Below, in pieces: positions 1 to 8,481 of a stretch of DNA of 64,000 nucleotides. The stretch's first letter is position 1; every line of letters begins with the position of its first letter. A program made the position numbers and the translations under genes. The DNA is from Balneola sp. Lineage in GTDB: Bacteria > Bacteroidota > Rhodothermia > Balneolales > Balneolaceae. The notes beneath the pieces were generated by a model. It worked only from the letters and a program-made list of their open reading frames with translations. It ran no database searches and had not been told where the DNA came from. The DNA lies in contig JAEPNB010000006.1 in the NCBI GenBank assembly GCA_017643645.1, positions 144,431-208,430 on the forward strand, given 5' to 3'.

Positions 1-496
1 AACAATCTACCATGGAAGCTACTTCAAATTCACTTTGTCCAACTCCTACAGTTTCAACCAGAATCACGTCATAACCCGCAGCTTCACACAGCATCATAGA
101 TTCGCGAGTTCGTTTTGCTACTCCCCCTAATGTGCCGGAAGTTGGCGAAGGACGAATAAAGGCTTCATCTTTTGAGGAGAGCGTCTCCATTCTGGTTTTA
201 TCACCCAAAATACTTCCACCCGTTGCAGGGCTACTGGGGTCTACCGCCAATACCGCAACCTTTAAGCCTTCTTCGATCAACAGATTTCCAAGTGCTTCTA
301 TAAATGTACTTTTTCCTACTCCGGGAACTCCGGAAATACCAACACGAATGGTTTCTTTTGCTGATCTTACTTTACTGATAAGTTCCTGAGCAGTTTGCTG
401 ATCTGCCTCCCGGTTACTTTCAACCAGAGTGATGGCTTTGGCTAAATGTCGCCGTTTTCCTTCCTGAACCCCTTTTGCAAGTTCGTCAATGGTCAT
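1..496 (-). CDS. meaB: Methylmalonyl-CoA mutase-associated GTPase MeaB (5' part; runs off the window)
   Basis: The first 165 codons are present and the rest lies beyond base 1. The protein is a G3E-family P-loop GTPase that loads adenosylcobalamin into methylmalonyl-CoA mutase and protects the mutase from inactivation. Visible signatures are a helical N-terminus with AITLVES, a Walker A loop GVPGVGKST at about residues 56-64, AVDPSSP at about 84-90, and ETVGVGQSE near 148-156. All are typical of MeaB/ArgK. The ATG overlaps the mutase stop by four bases (ATGA), so the two genes are translationally coupled. The name ArgK is an older label for the same family. Identity is secure even though the gene is truncated by the window edge. 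Confidence 0.93.
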   Translation of the reverse strand, partial: MTIDELAKGVQEGKRRHLAKAITLVESNREADQQTAQELISKVRSAKETIRVGISGVPGVGKSTFIEALGNLLIEEGLKVAVLAVDPSSPATGGSILGDKTRMETLSSKDEAFIRPSPTSGTLGGVAKRTRESMMLCEAAGYDVILVETVGVGQSEFEVASMVDC

Positions 497-2637
497 GCTT
501 TTTGGGCTCTGATTTCATCAATTACTTTTGAAGCAGCTTTCGGAATGTTTGTACCAGGACCAAAAATAGCAGAAACACCGGCCTCATAAAGAAAATCATA
601 ATCCTGAACCGGAATTACACCACCGGCTACAATGATAATATCTCCGGCTTCTTCTTTTTTGAGGATTTTTACCAGATCAGGAATCAACGTTTTGTGTCCG
701 GCTGCCAGAGTGGATACACCAATCACATGCACATCATTTTCGATGGCTTGCTTAGCAGCTTCTTCCGGCGTTGAGAATAATGGTCCTACATCCACATCAA
801 AACCCATATCTGCGAATGCTGTTGCTACTACTTTAGCTCCGCGATCGTGGCCATCCTGTCCCATTTTCACTACTAAAATTCTTGGTCGGCGACCTTCTTC
901 TTCGGAAAATGCATCGATCTTTGACTTTATTTCCTGATATCCTTTATCCGATTTATACACGCTTTCGTACACTCCTTTTATGGTTTGATTGGTGGCGGTA
1001 TGTCTTCCCCAGGCCTGCTCAAGTGCTGTAGAAATTTCTCCAACAGTGGCTCTTTTTCGTGTTGCTTCCACAGCAAGATCCAGAATATTTCCTTCGCCCG
1101 ATTTAGCCGCTTCGGTAATAGCCAACAGTGCTTCTTTAGTAGCTACTTTATCACGCTTAGCTTTGATCTCATCTATCAAATTAACTTGTCCGTCACGAAC
1201 TCCGGTGTTGTCGATATCTAAAATATCCACCGGATCTTCTTTTTCATTTACGTACTTGTTCACACCAACTATGGTGATGTCACCCTTATCAATTCCAGCT
1301 TGTTTGATAGCCGCAGCTTCCTCGATCTTTCGTTTGGGATAGCCTTCTTCAATAGCTTTTGCCATTCCACCCATTTCCATCACTTCATTGATGATGGTCT
1401 TAGCTTTTTCTTTCAGATCATGAGTCATGGATTCTATAGCATACGAACCTCCGAGTGGATCAACCGTATGTGTGATATCCGTTTCTTCCTGAATGATGGT
1501 CTGAGTATTTCTGGCTATTCTGGATGATGTTTCCGTCGGCAAAGAAATTGCTTCGTCGTAACTGTTGGTATGCAGAGATTGAGTTCCACCAAGCACCGCT
1601 GCCATTGCTTCGATCGTAGTTCTTACCACATTATTCAAAGGATCCTGAGCAGTCAGTGACCAGCCTGATGTCTGGCAATGTGTTCTCAGCATCAATGACT
1701 TTTGATTCTTTGGCTGGAAGTGCTCTTTCATCAATTCTGCCCAAAGTGTTCTTGCGGCTCTGAGCTTGCTCACTTCCATCAGGAAGTTCATTCCTATCGC
1801 AAAAAAGAAAGATAATCGTGGAGCAAATGCATCCACATCTAATCCACTTTCTACCGCCGTTTTTACATATTCCAAACCATCAGCCAGTGTAAAAGCCAAT
1901 TCAAGCGCTGAATCTGCTCCGGCTTCCTGCATATGATATCCTGAAATAGAGATCGAATTAAAGCGAGGCATTTTTTCACTTGTGTATTCGATGATATCAG
2001 AAACCAAACGCATAGATTCCTGTGGTGGATAGATATACGTGTTCCGAACCATGAACTCTTTCAGAATATCGTTCTGAATCGTTCCACTTAACTGCTCAGG
2101 TGAAACTCCCTGCTCTTCAGCTGCAACTATATACGCTGCCATGATCGGAATCACTGCCCCGTTCATCGTCATAGAAACGGACATTTTATCTAGTGGGATT
2201 CCGTCGAACAATATCTTCATATCTTCTACCGAATCGATAGCAACTCCGGCTTTACCAACGTCACCAACTACCCTTGGATGATCAGAATCATAGCCACGGT
2301 GCGTTGCAAGGTCAAAAGCCACACTAAGCCCCTTTTGTCCTTTTTCGAGCGCCTGACGATAGAATTTATTCGATTCTTCTGCAGTTGAAAATCCGGCGTA
2401 TTGACGAATCGTCCACGGACGCTGAGTGTACATACTTGAATAAGGACCGCGCGTAAAAGGAAACTCTCCCGGATATCCCGGATCAGTATTTCTCTTAGAA
2501 ACATCTTCTGAATCGTACAATGCCTGAATTTCAAACCCCTCAGGACTTTGTCTATTCAAAGATTCTGCTTTACCACCTTTAAGCAGTTTTTCTACACCTT
2601 TCTTCCAATTTTCTTTACCGGAATTATTATCTGACAT
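493..2637 (-). CDS. mcm: Methylmalonyl-CoA mutase, large (catalytic) subunit
   Basis: This 714-residue adenosylcobalamin enzyme interconverts (R)-methylmalonyl-CoA and succinyl-CoA, linking propionate and odd-chain or branched-chain catabolism to the TCA cycle. The N-terminal TIM barrel carries [18 protein letters not shown] near residue 75 and the active-site stretch NTYIYPPQ. The C-terminal B12-binding Rossmann domain starts near residue 585, with DGHDRG at 595-600; His597 is the lower axial cobalt ligand. The length matches single-chain or catalytic-subunit mutases. The window ends before a separate small subunit could be seen. The gene is followed by meaB with a 4-bp overlap. The ATG start lies 18 bp after a clean gap with no competing start. 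Confidence 0.96.
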   Translation of the reverse strand: MSDNNSGKENWKKGVEKLLKGGKAESLNRQSPEGFEIQALYDSEDVSKRNTDPGYPGEFPFTRGPYSSMYTQRPWTIRQYAGFSTAEESNKFYRQALEKGQKGLSVAFDLATHRGYDSDHPRVVGDVGKAGVAIDSVEDMKILFDGIPLDKMSVSMTMNGAVIPIMAAYIVAAEEQGVSPEQLSGTIQNDILKEFMVRNTYIYPPQESMRLVSDIIEYTSEKMPRFNSISISGYHMQEAGADSALELAFTLADGLEYVKTAVESGLDVDAFAPRLSFFFAIGMNFLMEVSKLRAARTLWAELMKEHFQPKNQKSLMLRTHCQTSGWSLTAQDPLNNVVRTTIEAMAAVLGGTQSLHTNSYDEAISLPTETSSRIARNTQTIIQEETDITHTVDPLGGSYAIESMTHDLKEKAKTIINEVMEMGGMAKAIEEGYPKRKIEEAAAIKQAGIDKGDITIVGVNKYVNEKEDPVDILDIDNTGVRDGQVNLIDEIKAKRDKVATKEALLAITEAAKSGEGNILDLAVEATRKRATVGEISTALEQAWGRHTATNQTIKGVYESVYKSDKGYQEIKSKIDAFSEEEGRRPRILVVKMGQDGHDRGAKVVATAFADMGFDVDVGPLFSTPEEAAKQAIENDVHVIGVSTLAAGHKTLIPDLVKILKKEEAGDIIIVAGGVIPVQDYDFLYEAGVSAIFGPGTNIPKAASKVIDEIRAQKA

Positions 2638-2819
2638 GGAGTTAGTTTTTTATGGAAACTTCTATCTCCCTAAATGTACGACTTTGAGAGAAGATTTTTA
2701 AGAATGAAAAATGATAAGAGTTAAATATAAACCTGCACTTGTTTAGAATGAGACTTTTTTAAAAATGTAATTTTGGTCTATATTCTTTTTTAAATTTATT
2801 AAAAATAGACGTTTACTTT

Positions 2820-3257
2820 TTGAAAGTACTTAAATCACTTCCAATTATAGTTCTACTTCTCTTTTTTAACACTTCTTGTTGTTCTAATTTTGGGTTCCCT
2901 AATCCTACAGACAGCGAGCTGATTGTTTACAGAGAATTTGAGCATATGAGATCACCTATGGATGAAAATGTAATTATCACTCCTTCAGATTATATGCACG
3001 TTGACGTGAACAGAGAAGACGCTTGTGGAAATATTAAAACCCGTAAAGTAATCCCCCGTTTTAATCTTTCTGCTGACAGTACTTCTTCTGTCATTATAAC
3101 TCAGAGTAAAGGTGATACTCTAAAATATTATGGTTATGATATCGATCAAGATACATTAGACCTTAAGGTTTCCTGGGATGAAGAATCTACCGATGGTTAT
3201 TTCGAAGTAAATAGAAATTTTCAAATAATAGTTAGCTTCTTTGATAACAGACTTTAA
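2820..3257 (+). CDS. Hypothetical small lipoprotein
   Basis: The product is 145 residues with a hydrophobic N-terminus (LPIIVLLLFF) followed by NTSCC, a plausible lipobox. It is therefore predicted to be exported and lipid-anchored. The only near start is TTG. I recognise no domain in the mature part, which is acidic and beta-rich in appearance. The last two codons and the stop lie inside the first copy of a ~130-bp repeat (see 3252-3381), so the 3' end may have been altered by that repeat. It is one of three small envelope genes standing alone on the plus strand opposite the cdaA operon. The reading frame is convincing because of the signal sequence, but the function is unknown. Confidence 0.6.
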   Translation: MKVLKSLPIIVLLLFFNTSCCSNFGFPNPTDSELIVYREFEHMRSPMDENVIITPSDYMHVDVNREDACGNIKTRKVIPRFNLSADSTSSVIITQSKGDTLKYYGYDIDQDTLDLKVSWDEESTDGYFEVNRNFQIIVSFFDNRL

Positions 3258-3381
3258 ATATATCTCAGCCAGGGAAGTTTCAAAGTTCATATCTGAATCT
3301 AATTTTCCATTACCTGAATGTTATTTTTTTTTAAAAGTAAAATTAAGAATGAGACTTAAGGGATTCATTAATTACGAATAA
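3252..3381. repeat. Direct repeat copy 1 (~130 bp), related to the cdaA 3' end
   Basis: Nearly the same sequence recurs at 4181-4311; by eye about 85-90% of positions match. Read on the minus strand, the first ~65 bases encode a peptide containing LDSDMNF, then E and YLK. This resembles the CdaA C-terminus (FDSDMSF, then EMNLK). The remainder, including a run of T and a shared ATTACGAATA end, has no counterpart in cdaA. Copy 1 starts at the last codons of the small lipoprotein gene and ends just before the next gene. Confidence 0.8.
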
Positions 3382-3399
3382 AGTATATAATTGGCGATT

Positions 3400-3990
3400 A
3401 TGATAAATAGAATACTATTCTTACTTCTTTTATTCATTCTGAGCTGTGACAAGTTTGACACTTCACTTTCAGATGAAATTGAATTCTTTTTATCTGATAA
3501 TATGCCCGGTTACCAGCTCATTCCTGATAATTTTTCAAATCCAGAAATAAGAAACAGGATACCTGAATTTGAAGGAGCTTTATCAAAAGGAAAACCTTCA
3601 GGTCATAAACATATAGTAAAATTTGACTTCAATCGAGATGGAATCGATGATTACACTGCTTACATCTTTACAGAAAATCTTACCAATACAACTGACGAAT
3701 ACAAATATTATGAGTCAAAACAGATTTTAATTTATGGAGATAAATCTGGTTTCAGTACTGAAATAGAAGAATTTGGTGGAAATGAAATCGGCTATCGAGA
3801 GAAATACACTCACATCATTGATAGTGATTTCCGGGTACTAGAATCCGGTAGTTACACCTTATCCGGAGTTAATGATACAACACTTGTTATCCCAAATAAT
3901 ACATTGATAGGATTTGATGAGACTAGTTGTACAATTTTAATTTGGCTTGATAATAGAAATTTTGAGTTTCTCAGACTTAAAAATGAATAG
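3400..3990 (+). CDS. Hypothetical lipoprotein with a calcium-loop-like motif
   Basis: The product is 196 residues from ATG at 3400. A TTG nine bases upstream is possible, but the ATG places the signal peptide correctly. The N-terminus MINRILFLLLLFILSC is a clear lipoprotein signal with Cys16 as the lipidated residue. Around residue 70 is DFNRDGIDDY, which matches the D-x-N-x-D-G-x-x-D calcium-binding loop seen in many secreted Bacteroidota proteins. No enzymatic domain is recognised. The gene follows the first copy of the direct repeat and is followed by the second. It may be monocistronic. It is probably exposed on the periplasmic or outer surface. Confidence 0.72.
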   Translation: MINRILFLLLLFILSCDKFDTSLSDEIEFFLSDNMPGYQLIPDNFSNPEIRNRIPEFEGALSKGKPSGHKHIVKFDFNRDGIDDYTAYIFTENLTNTTDEYKYYESKQILIYGDKSGFSTEIEEFGGNEIGYREKYTHIIDSDFRVLESGSYTLSGVNDTTLVIPNNTLIGFDETSCTILIWLDNRNFEFLRLKNE

Positions 3991-4381
3991 CTAGCCTTCT
4001 CTATAACAGATCGGATTCTTTTTAGCTGATTAAAGAATACTGGTATTCAATTATTACTTTTTCAAAAAATCGTAGAACTTAAAGGATCTGCTTGCTTAAA
4101 TTTGATAACTAAAATTATGCTGTTTATACCGGAAGGACGTTTACATCCGTAAATAAACATAAGTGGCCGGTCAAAATTCACTTTAAATACATCTCACTCC
4201 GGGAAGTTTCAAAGTTCATATCTGAATCTAATTTCGGATTACCTGAATGTTGGTTTTTTTTAAAGAGTAAAATTAAGGATGAGACATAGGGAATCCATTA
4301 ATTACGAATAATGGTGGTCAATATTCTATTTGAAATAAAATCAGCTGTTTAGTAAACTACATTAATTCAATCACTGTTCTT
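3991..4381. other. 391-bp intergenic region containing repeat copy 2
   Basis: No open frame with coding character is visible in this stretch. The first 190 bases are AT-rich with no strong stem-loop. The rest is the second repeat copy (4181-4311) and about 70 bases leading to the next start, which must hold that gene's promoter. Confidence 0.6.
4181..4311. repeat. Direct repeat copy 2 (~131 bp), related to the cdaA 3' end
   Basis: This copy matches 3252-3381. On the minus strand it reads LDSDMNF, then SEMYLK followed directly by TGA. That stop sits exactly where the CdaA stop lies in the authentic gene tail (EMNLK then TAG at 5114). The agreement in reading frame and stop position suggests a decayed duplicate of the cdaA tail rather than chance similarity. 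Confidence 0.8.
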
Positions 4382-5098
4382 ATGAAATTCATAGCTACTT
4401 TACTTTTTCTGATAATAACTTCCTCAAGCTTAATCGCTCAAAACGAAAAACCTGACTCGAACTTAGAGGTTCTATTTTCTAGTAATGTTGGGTCTTTTTA
4501 TCTCCCCACACAATTTAATTCAAGACAATTCCCTCGATGCATTGAAGGATGTGAACCGGCAGGCAGTGCAGCATCTAAAAGTACCGGGGTTGGATTTGAA
4601 GCTCGTTTAAAGGTATATAAATCCTTTCACCTATCAAGTGGTGTTTCTTATACAAGAAATTCTTATTACGAACAGGCTCGAATTAGTGCCGGTGGTCCTA
4701 GTTTTATTACTGAAACTCAACGGGACTTCCATTTTATAGATATACCTTTTAAGTCTCACTTAAAATTATTGGAATCTACCAAAGATCAACGATATTCTGT
4801 TTACTTTGACCTGGGAGTTATAAATCATATAAATTTAAATTCGGAATATCCCGGAGCTTCCGGCTTAGTTAAACTTAAGAAGTATGGTTTAAGCGGTACT
4901 GTTAGTCTTGGAATTGGAGTTTCATTTAACAAGTTGACTATAGAATTGGCACCTTATTACCGGCATTCTCTTACAAGCTTCGGAAATGATATAGACCCTT
5001 TCTCAGATAGAAGACTTCCGGATGATGTACCCTATTCTCCTAACAAATTCTCTCCAAGAAACTTAGGAGTTAATATAAACTTTGCTTTGGGACTTTAA
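4382..5098 (+). CDS. Outer membrane beta-barrel family protein
   Basis: The product is 238 residues with a cleavable signal peptide (MKFIATLLFLIITSSSLIAQ). The mature part shows alternating amphipathic strands, such as GVGFEARLKVYKSFHLSSGV, and a C-terminal strand pattern (GVNINFALGL). This is typical of PorT-like or OmpW-like small porin-fold proteins. A Cys pair in RCIEGC could form a disulfide. It stands alone on the plus strand, convergent with cdaA, with only 15 bp between the stops. Such proteins are often annotated only by fold, and no specific function can be assigned. Confidence 0.7.
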   Translation: MKFIATLLFLIITSSSLIAQNEKPDSNLEVLFSSNVGSFYLPTQFNSRQFPRCIEGCEPAGSAASKSTGVGFEARLKVYKSFHLSSGVSYTRNSYYEQARISAGGPSFITETQRDFHFIDIPFKSHLKLLESTKDQRYSVYFDLGVINHINLNSEYPGASGLVKLKKYGLSGTVSLGIGVSFNKLTIELAPYYRHSLTSFGNDIDPFSDRRLPDDVPYSPNKFSPRNLGVNINFALGL

Positions 5099-5113
5099 TT
5101 TGAAATAGTTTCA

Positions 5114-5929
5114 CTACTTCAAATTCATCTCTGTCTGGGAAGCACCAAAACTCATATCTGAGTCAAACTCGCCTTTACCGAAGGTTTCTTCCATTTCGGC
5201 ACGGAGCTTTTGAATGGTTAATCCACTTTTAAGCGTCCCGTTTCTGGCAAGAGAAACACGTCCTGTTTCTTCCGACACTATCAACACTAAAACGTTGTTG
5301 GTTTCACTTATCCCAACCGCTGCACGGTGACGTGTACCAAAAGACTGAGCAATATTCGGATTTTGTGAGATAGGCAAATAGCAACTTGCGGCTACAATTC
5401 TATTGCTCCTGATCACTACTGCACCATCATGAAGTGGAGTGTCTTTTTGAAAAATTGTGGTAAGTAATTCGGCTTTTACCGCGGAATCAATTTTTACTCC
5501 TGCATCCACTAAGTCCTGCAACGAAGAAGAACGAGCAAATACGATCAACGCACCGGTTCTGTCCTTTGCCATTTTCTTGGTAGCATCAATTACCTCATCG
5601 ATCATTTCATTTGATCCCGTTCTGGTAAAAAAGCGATCGAAACTGGTGTTATTACCAATTCTGTATAAAAGCTTTCTGATTTCCGGTTGGAAAAGAATGA
5701 ACACCGCCAGAATACCTACATCCAGAATACTTTTGAGAATGAAATTGATGGTTTCAAAACCCAGTAAACGAATTATAAAATTGATCAGGATCACAAAAAA
5801 GATTCCGATGGTAGCCTGAATTGCAAAAGTTCCTTTGATCCATCGATACAGATATACCAGAACCCCTGCAATAATGAGGGTTTCAATGAAATCCTTTATT
5901 CCGAATTCTAAAAATCCGATGGGAAACAA
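5114..5929 (-). CDS. cdaA: Diadenylate cyclase CdaA
   Basis: This 271-residue membrane-bound DisA_N enzyme condenses two ATP molecules into cyclic di-AMP, the messenger controlling potassium and osmolyte uptake and wall homeostasis. Three N-terminal transmembrane segments lie at about 11-32, 37-55 and 62-82. The catalytic motifs are intact: DGA at 168-170 and RHR at 200-202. The start is TTG. The folP stop lies upstream in the same frame, so no ATG is available, and the N-terminus aligns well with the family. It lies 12 bp after folP, a pairing common in Bacteroidota. The C-terminal tail (FDSDMSF, EMNLK) is the part echoed in the repeats at 3252 and 4181. Confidence 0.95.
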   Translation of the reverse strand: MFPIGFLEFGIKDFIETLIIAGVLVYLYRWIKGTFAIQATIGIFFVILINFIIRLLGFETINFILKSILDVGILAVFILFQPEIRKLLYRIGNNTSFDRFFTRTGSNEMIDEVIDATKKMAKDRTGALIVFARSSSLQDLVDAGVKIDSAVKAELLTTIFQKDTPLHDGAVVIRSNRIVAASCYLPISQNPNIAQSFGTRHRAAVGISETNNVLVLIVSEETGRVSLARNGTLKSGLTIQKLRAEMEETFGKGEFDSDMSFGASQTEMNLK

Positions 5930-5941
5930 TGTAGTGGCCGT

Positions 5942-6724
5942 CTAGCGTTGTGATTGAATTGCTTGGAATATACGTAATGAATCGGAAGCTTCCTTAACAT
6001 CATGCACACGAAGTATTTTTACTCCTTTCATAAGTGCATCATAGTGAATTGAAACCGTTCCGATCAGCCGATCATCAGCAGGTCTCTCATCCAGAATTTT
6101 TCCGATCATCGATTTTCGTGATGCTCCAATTAACACAGGAACGCCAATTTTTGTGAATTTATCAAGATGGGCAAGTAATTTTAAATTATGCTCCTGAGTT
6201 TTACCAAAGCCAATGCCCGGATCAATAATTATATTCTGCACTCCTTTTGACTGTGCAAAAGCGATCTTGTTTTCAAAAAACTGAAGTAAATCTTCTACTA
6301 CATCATCATATTTCGGAGCATCCTGCATTGTTTTCGGATCTCCCTGAGAATGCATTATCACATAGACTGCATCATGTTCAGCTGCCAGTTCAGCCATAGC
6401 GGGAGATTTCTGTAAACCACTTACATCATTAATTATCCCGGCTCCGGTTTTCAGCGCTTCTTCAGCTACTTTAAACTTAGTTGTGTCAATAGAATAAATG
6501 AGATCAGGGAATGTCTGTGCAGCTTTTTCAAGCACAGGAATAACCCGATCTATTTCTTCCTGTTCAGAAACCGGATCAGATCCCGGACGGGTAGACTCGC
6601 CACCAATATCAATTATAGAAGCTCCATCCCGACGCATAATATGGATTCTGTCCAGTGCACGCTCTACATGGATGTACTTACCACCATCACTGAATGAATC
6701 AGGAGTGGCATTTATGATCCCCAT
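5942..6724 (-). CDS. folP: Dihydropteroate synthase
   Basis: The enzyme joins 6-hydroxymethyl-7,8-dihydropterin pyrophosphate to p-aminobenzoate in folate synthesis and is the sulfonamide target. The TIM-barrel landmarks are intact: MGIINATPDSFSDGG at the N-terminus, IDIGGESTRPG near residue 38, SIDTTK, and GASRKS near the C-terminus. The annotated ATG falls exactly at the first core strand. The frame stays open about 20 codons upstream without ATG, GTG or TTG, so a non-standard start could add the usual short N-terminal extension. It precedes cdaA by 12 bp on the same strand and is probably co-transcribed with it. Confidence 0.95.
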   Translation of the reverse strand: MGIINATPDSFSDGGKYIHVERALDRIHIMRRDGASIIDIGGESTRPGSDPVSEQEEIDRVIPVLEKAAQTFPDLIYSIDTTKFKVAEEALKTGAGIINDVSGLQKSPAMAELAAEHDAVYVIMHSQGDPKTMQDAPKYDDVVEDLLQFFENKIAFAQSKGVQNIIIDPGIGFGKTQEHNLKLLAHLDKFTKIGVPVLIGASRKSMIGKILDERPADDRLIGTVSIHYDALMKGVKILRVHDVKEASDSLRIFQAIQSQR

Positions 6725-6786
6725 TATTTTGGGAGTGGAGAAATCTGATATTGAGATAATAGAAATTGTTTGAGTAAGGTTATTAG

Positions 6787-6826
6787 TTAATGGTTATCGG
6801 TATACAACAACAAATAACCATTAACC
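6787..6826. repeat. Perfect 12-bp inverted repeat
   Basis: Arms GTTAATGGTTAT (6787-6798) and its complement (6815-6826) flank a 16-nt spacer between the ferredoxin and folP genes. There is no T-run on either side, so a canonical intrinsic terminator is unlikely. It could be an mRNA stabilising hairpin or an operator. Confidence 0.6.
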
Positions 6827-6839
6827 AATCACTAAAAGA

Positions 6840-7175
6840 TTACCACTCTTCCTGCAGCTCGCCTAATTTATCTTCTTTGGTTGCCCATTCATCTGCATCG
6901 GGGAGTGCGTCCTGAGTTTCATTGATTACTCTGTCTTCCCACTGTTCAGCAAGACGTTCATTCAGTTCGATATAATGTTCCCACTTTTCAGGTACTTCAT
7001 CATCCGGGTAAATAGCTTCTACCGGACATTCAGAAACACATGCATCGCAATCGATGCACTCGTTTGGATCGATAGTCAGAAAATTAGGTCCTTCCCGAAA
7101 AGCGTCTACAGGGCAAACAGCAGCGCAATTAGTATATTTACATTGAACACAAGGTTCAGTTACAATGTAGGGCAT
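6840..7175 (-). CDS. fdxA: 7Fe-8S ferredoxin FdxA family
   Basis: This 111-residue cytoplasmic electron carrier has one [3Fe-4S] and one [4Fe-4S] cluster. The N-terminal cluster ligands are in CVQCKYTNCAAVCP (Cys9, 12, 17, 21). The second set is CIDCDACVSECP (Cys40, 43, 46, 50). The acidic extension after residue 55, including VPEKWEHYIELNERLAEQW, is the FdxA hallmark and distinguishes it from short 2[4Fe-4S] ferredoxins. It lies alone between the pyrophosphatase-like gene and folP. The redox partner cannot be told from context. Confidence 0.93.
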   Translation of the reverse strand: MPYIVTEPCVQCKYTNCAAVCPVDAFREGPNFLTIDPNECIDCDACVSECPVEAIYPDDEVPEKWEHYIELNERLAEQWEDRVINETQDALPDADEWATKEDKLGELQEEW

Positions 7176-7244
7176 TATGTTATTTTTGTATTTTCATTAG
7201 ATGATTCGGAATATCTCAGGCTGAAGCATTAGATGCAATTCAAA

Positions 7245-8444
7245 TTATTCAAGTATCTCAATAACAGCATCAATATCTCCATCATTCGGAGCCGGCTCAA
7301 TATCCAATATTTTCGCCATAACTTCATAAAGATGAATGTTTTCGAAGCGACCGAGTTTTACTTCTTTTTTGAATGCAGGTCCATAGGCTACAAAAAATGC
7401 ATCCATTTTAGGATTGGCGTTATCAAAACCGTGCGCGCCACCACTTGGGTAATCACTACCCCTCGATTCAAAATACTGCTTCGTATTTATTGTGTAACCT
7501 TCATCAGCGACCATAAGAATTTCCGGAACTCTGCTGTTATTTTTTAAATGATAACGGGCCGGAATATTTTCTTTGAGATATACTTTGAAATTCTCTTCGT
7601 TCTCTTTCAAACTTTCAAAAAACTCTATTTCTCCTTCACCTTCCACATTAAACATAAGCGCGGGAGAGTACGAAATGATCTCTATTTTATTCACGTCGAT
7701 GTAGTCATCCAAGATAACTTTTCTTGATGGAGACACTTCGATCATTCCGTGATCTGAAACGATCATTAAATTAATGGACTCGTTGCTTTCCAGCTTTTCC
7801 ATTAAATATCCAACTAACTCATCAGCCTGTTTAATTGATTCAATTACTTCTTCTGAATCCGGTCCGTAGCGATGTCCCTGGCTGTCAACAAAACTAAAGT
7901 AGAGTGTTCCAAAGTCTACAGGGTTTTCCTCCCTGGTCATCCATTTAAGCACAGTATCAATTCTGGCTTCGTTAGGAATACTACCGTCATAACTTTTCCA
8001 GTGACTCGGTCTCATATTTTGAATGGGTGCTTCGGATCCTATCCAGAACATTGTTCCAGCTTTTTTGCCTGCTTTTTCTACGGTATTCCAAATCGGTTCA
8101 CCTGAATACCAATCCGGATTTTCAACTGCTTCTCTGTTTCCCATAGAATATCTGGCATCCATTTCAGGGTCGTACATGTTGTTACCGATCAATCCATTAT
8201 TCTCCGGATACAAACCTGTGGCAATGGCATAGTGGTTTGGAAAGGTTTTCGTTGGGAAGATCGGAATCAAACCTTCTGCAGTTGCACCATTTTTGATCAG
8301 GCGATCGAAATTTGGTGTTTCTGTTTTCGATAGATAATCTGCCCGAAATCCATCGAAGGATATCAGTAATAACTGTGGTTGTTTTTTTTCCGGTGAACAA
8401 CCGAATAGAATTAAAACCGAAAGCGCTATTAGAAAATTTTTCAT
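7245..8444 (-). CDS. Ectonucleotide pyrophosphatase/phosphodiesterase (NPP)-type lipoprotein
   Basis: This is an alkaline-phosphatase-superfamily hydrolase of the NPP branch, about 399 residues, that cleaves phosphodiester or pyrophosphate bonds outside the inner membrane. The chosen ATG gives a clean lipoprotein signal MKNFLIALSVLILFGC (Cys16); an upstream frame start would add eight residues before it. The metal and catalytic residues are present: Asp31 in SFDGF, nucleophile Thr67 in PTKTFPNH, DSQGHRYGPD, VSDHGM and the late GAHGFDN. It begins 37 bp after the NHL lipoprotein gene on the same strand, so it may be the last gene of that operon. The substrate is unknown: nucleotides, nucleotide sugars or phospholipid head groups are all possible. 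Confidence 0.88.
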   Translation of the reverse strand: MKNFLIALSVLILFGCSPEKKQPQLLLISFDGFRADYLSKTETPNFDRLIKNGATAEGLIPIFPTKTFPNHYAIATGLYPENNGLIGNNMYDPEMDARYSMGNREAVENPDWYSGEPIWNTVEKAGKKAGTMFWIGSEAPIQNMRPSHWKSYDGSIPNEARIDTVLKWMTREENPVDFGTLYFSFVDSQGHRYGPDSEEVIESIKQADELVGYLMEKLESNESINLMIVSDHGMIEVSPSRKVILDDYIDVNKIEIISYSPALMFNVEGEGEIEFFESLKENEENFKVYLKENIPARYHLKNNSRVPEILMVADEGYTINTKQYFESRGSDYPSGGAHGFDNANPKMDAFFVAYGPAFKKEVKLGRFENIHLYEVMAKILDIEPAPNDGDIDAVIEILE

Positions 8445-8481
8445 TGTTTTTGAATGAAAGAAGATCAACTCAAGTGATAGA

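Noticed and set aside
989..1342. Open frames antisense to the methylmalonyl-CoA mutase gene
   Set aside because: They lack start context, signal sequences and family motifs and lie wholly within a strongly conserved gene on the other strand.
2740..2800. A third copy of the cdaA-tail repeat upstream of the first small lipoprotein
   Set aside because: Only a ~12-base match (around GAATGAGACTT) is shared; the remaining sequence does not align.
3252..4311. CRISPR array
   Set aside because: There are only two copies, ~930 bp apart, with genes between them; repeat length and spacing are unlike any CRISPR.
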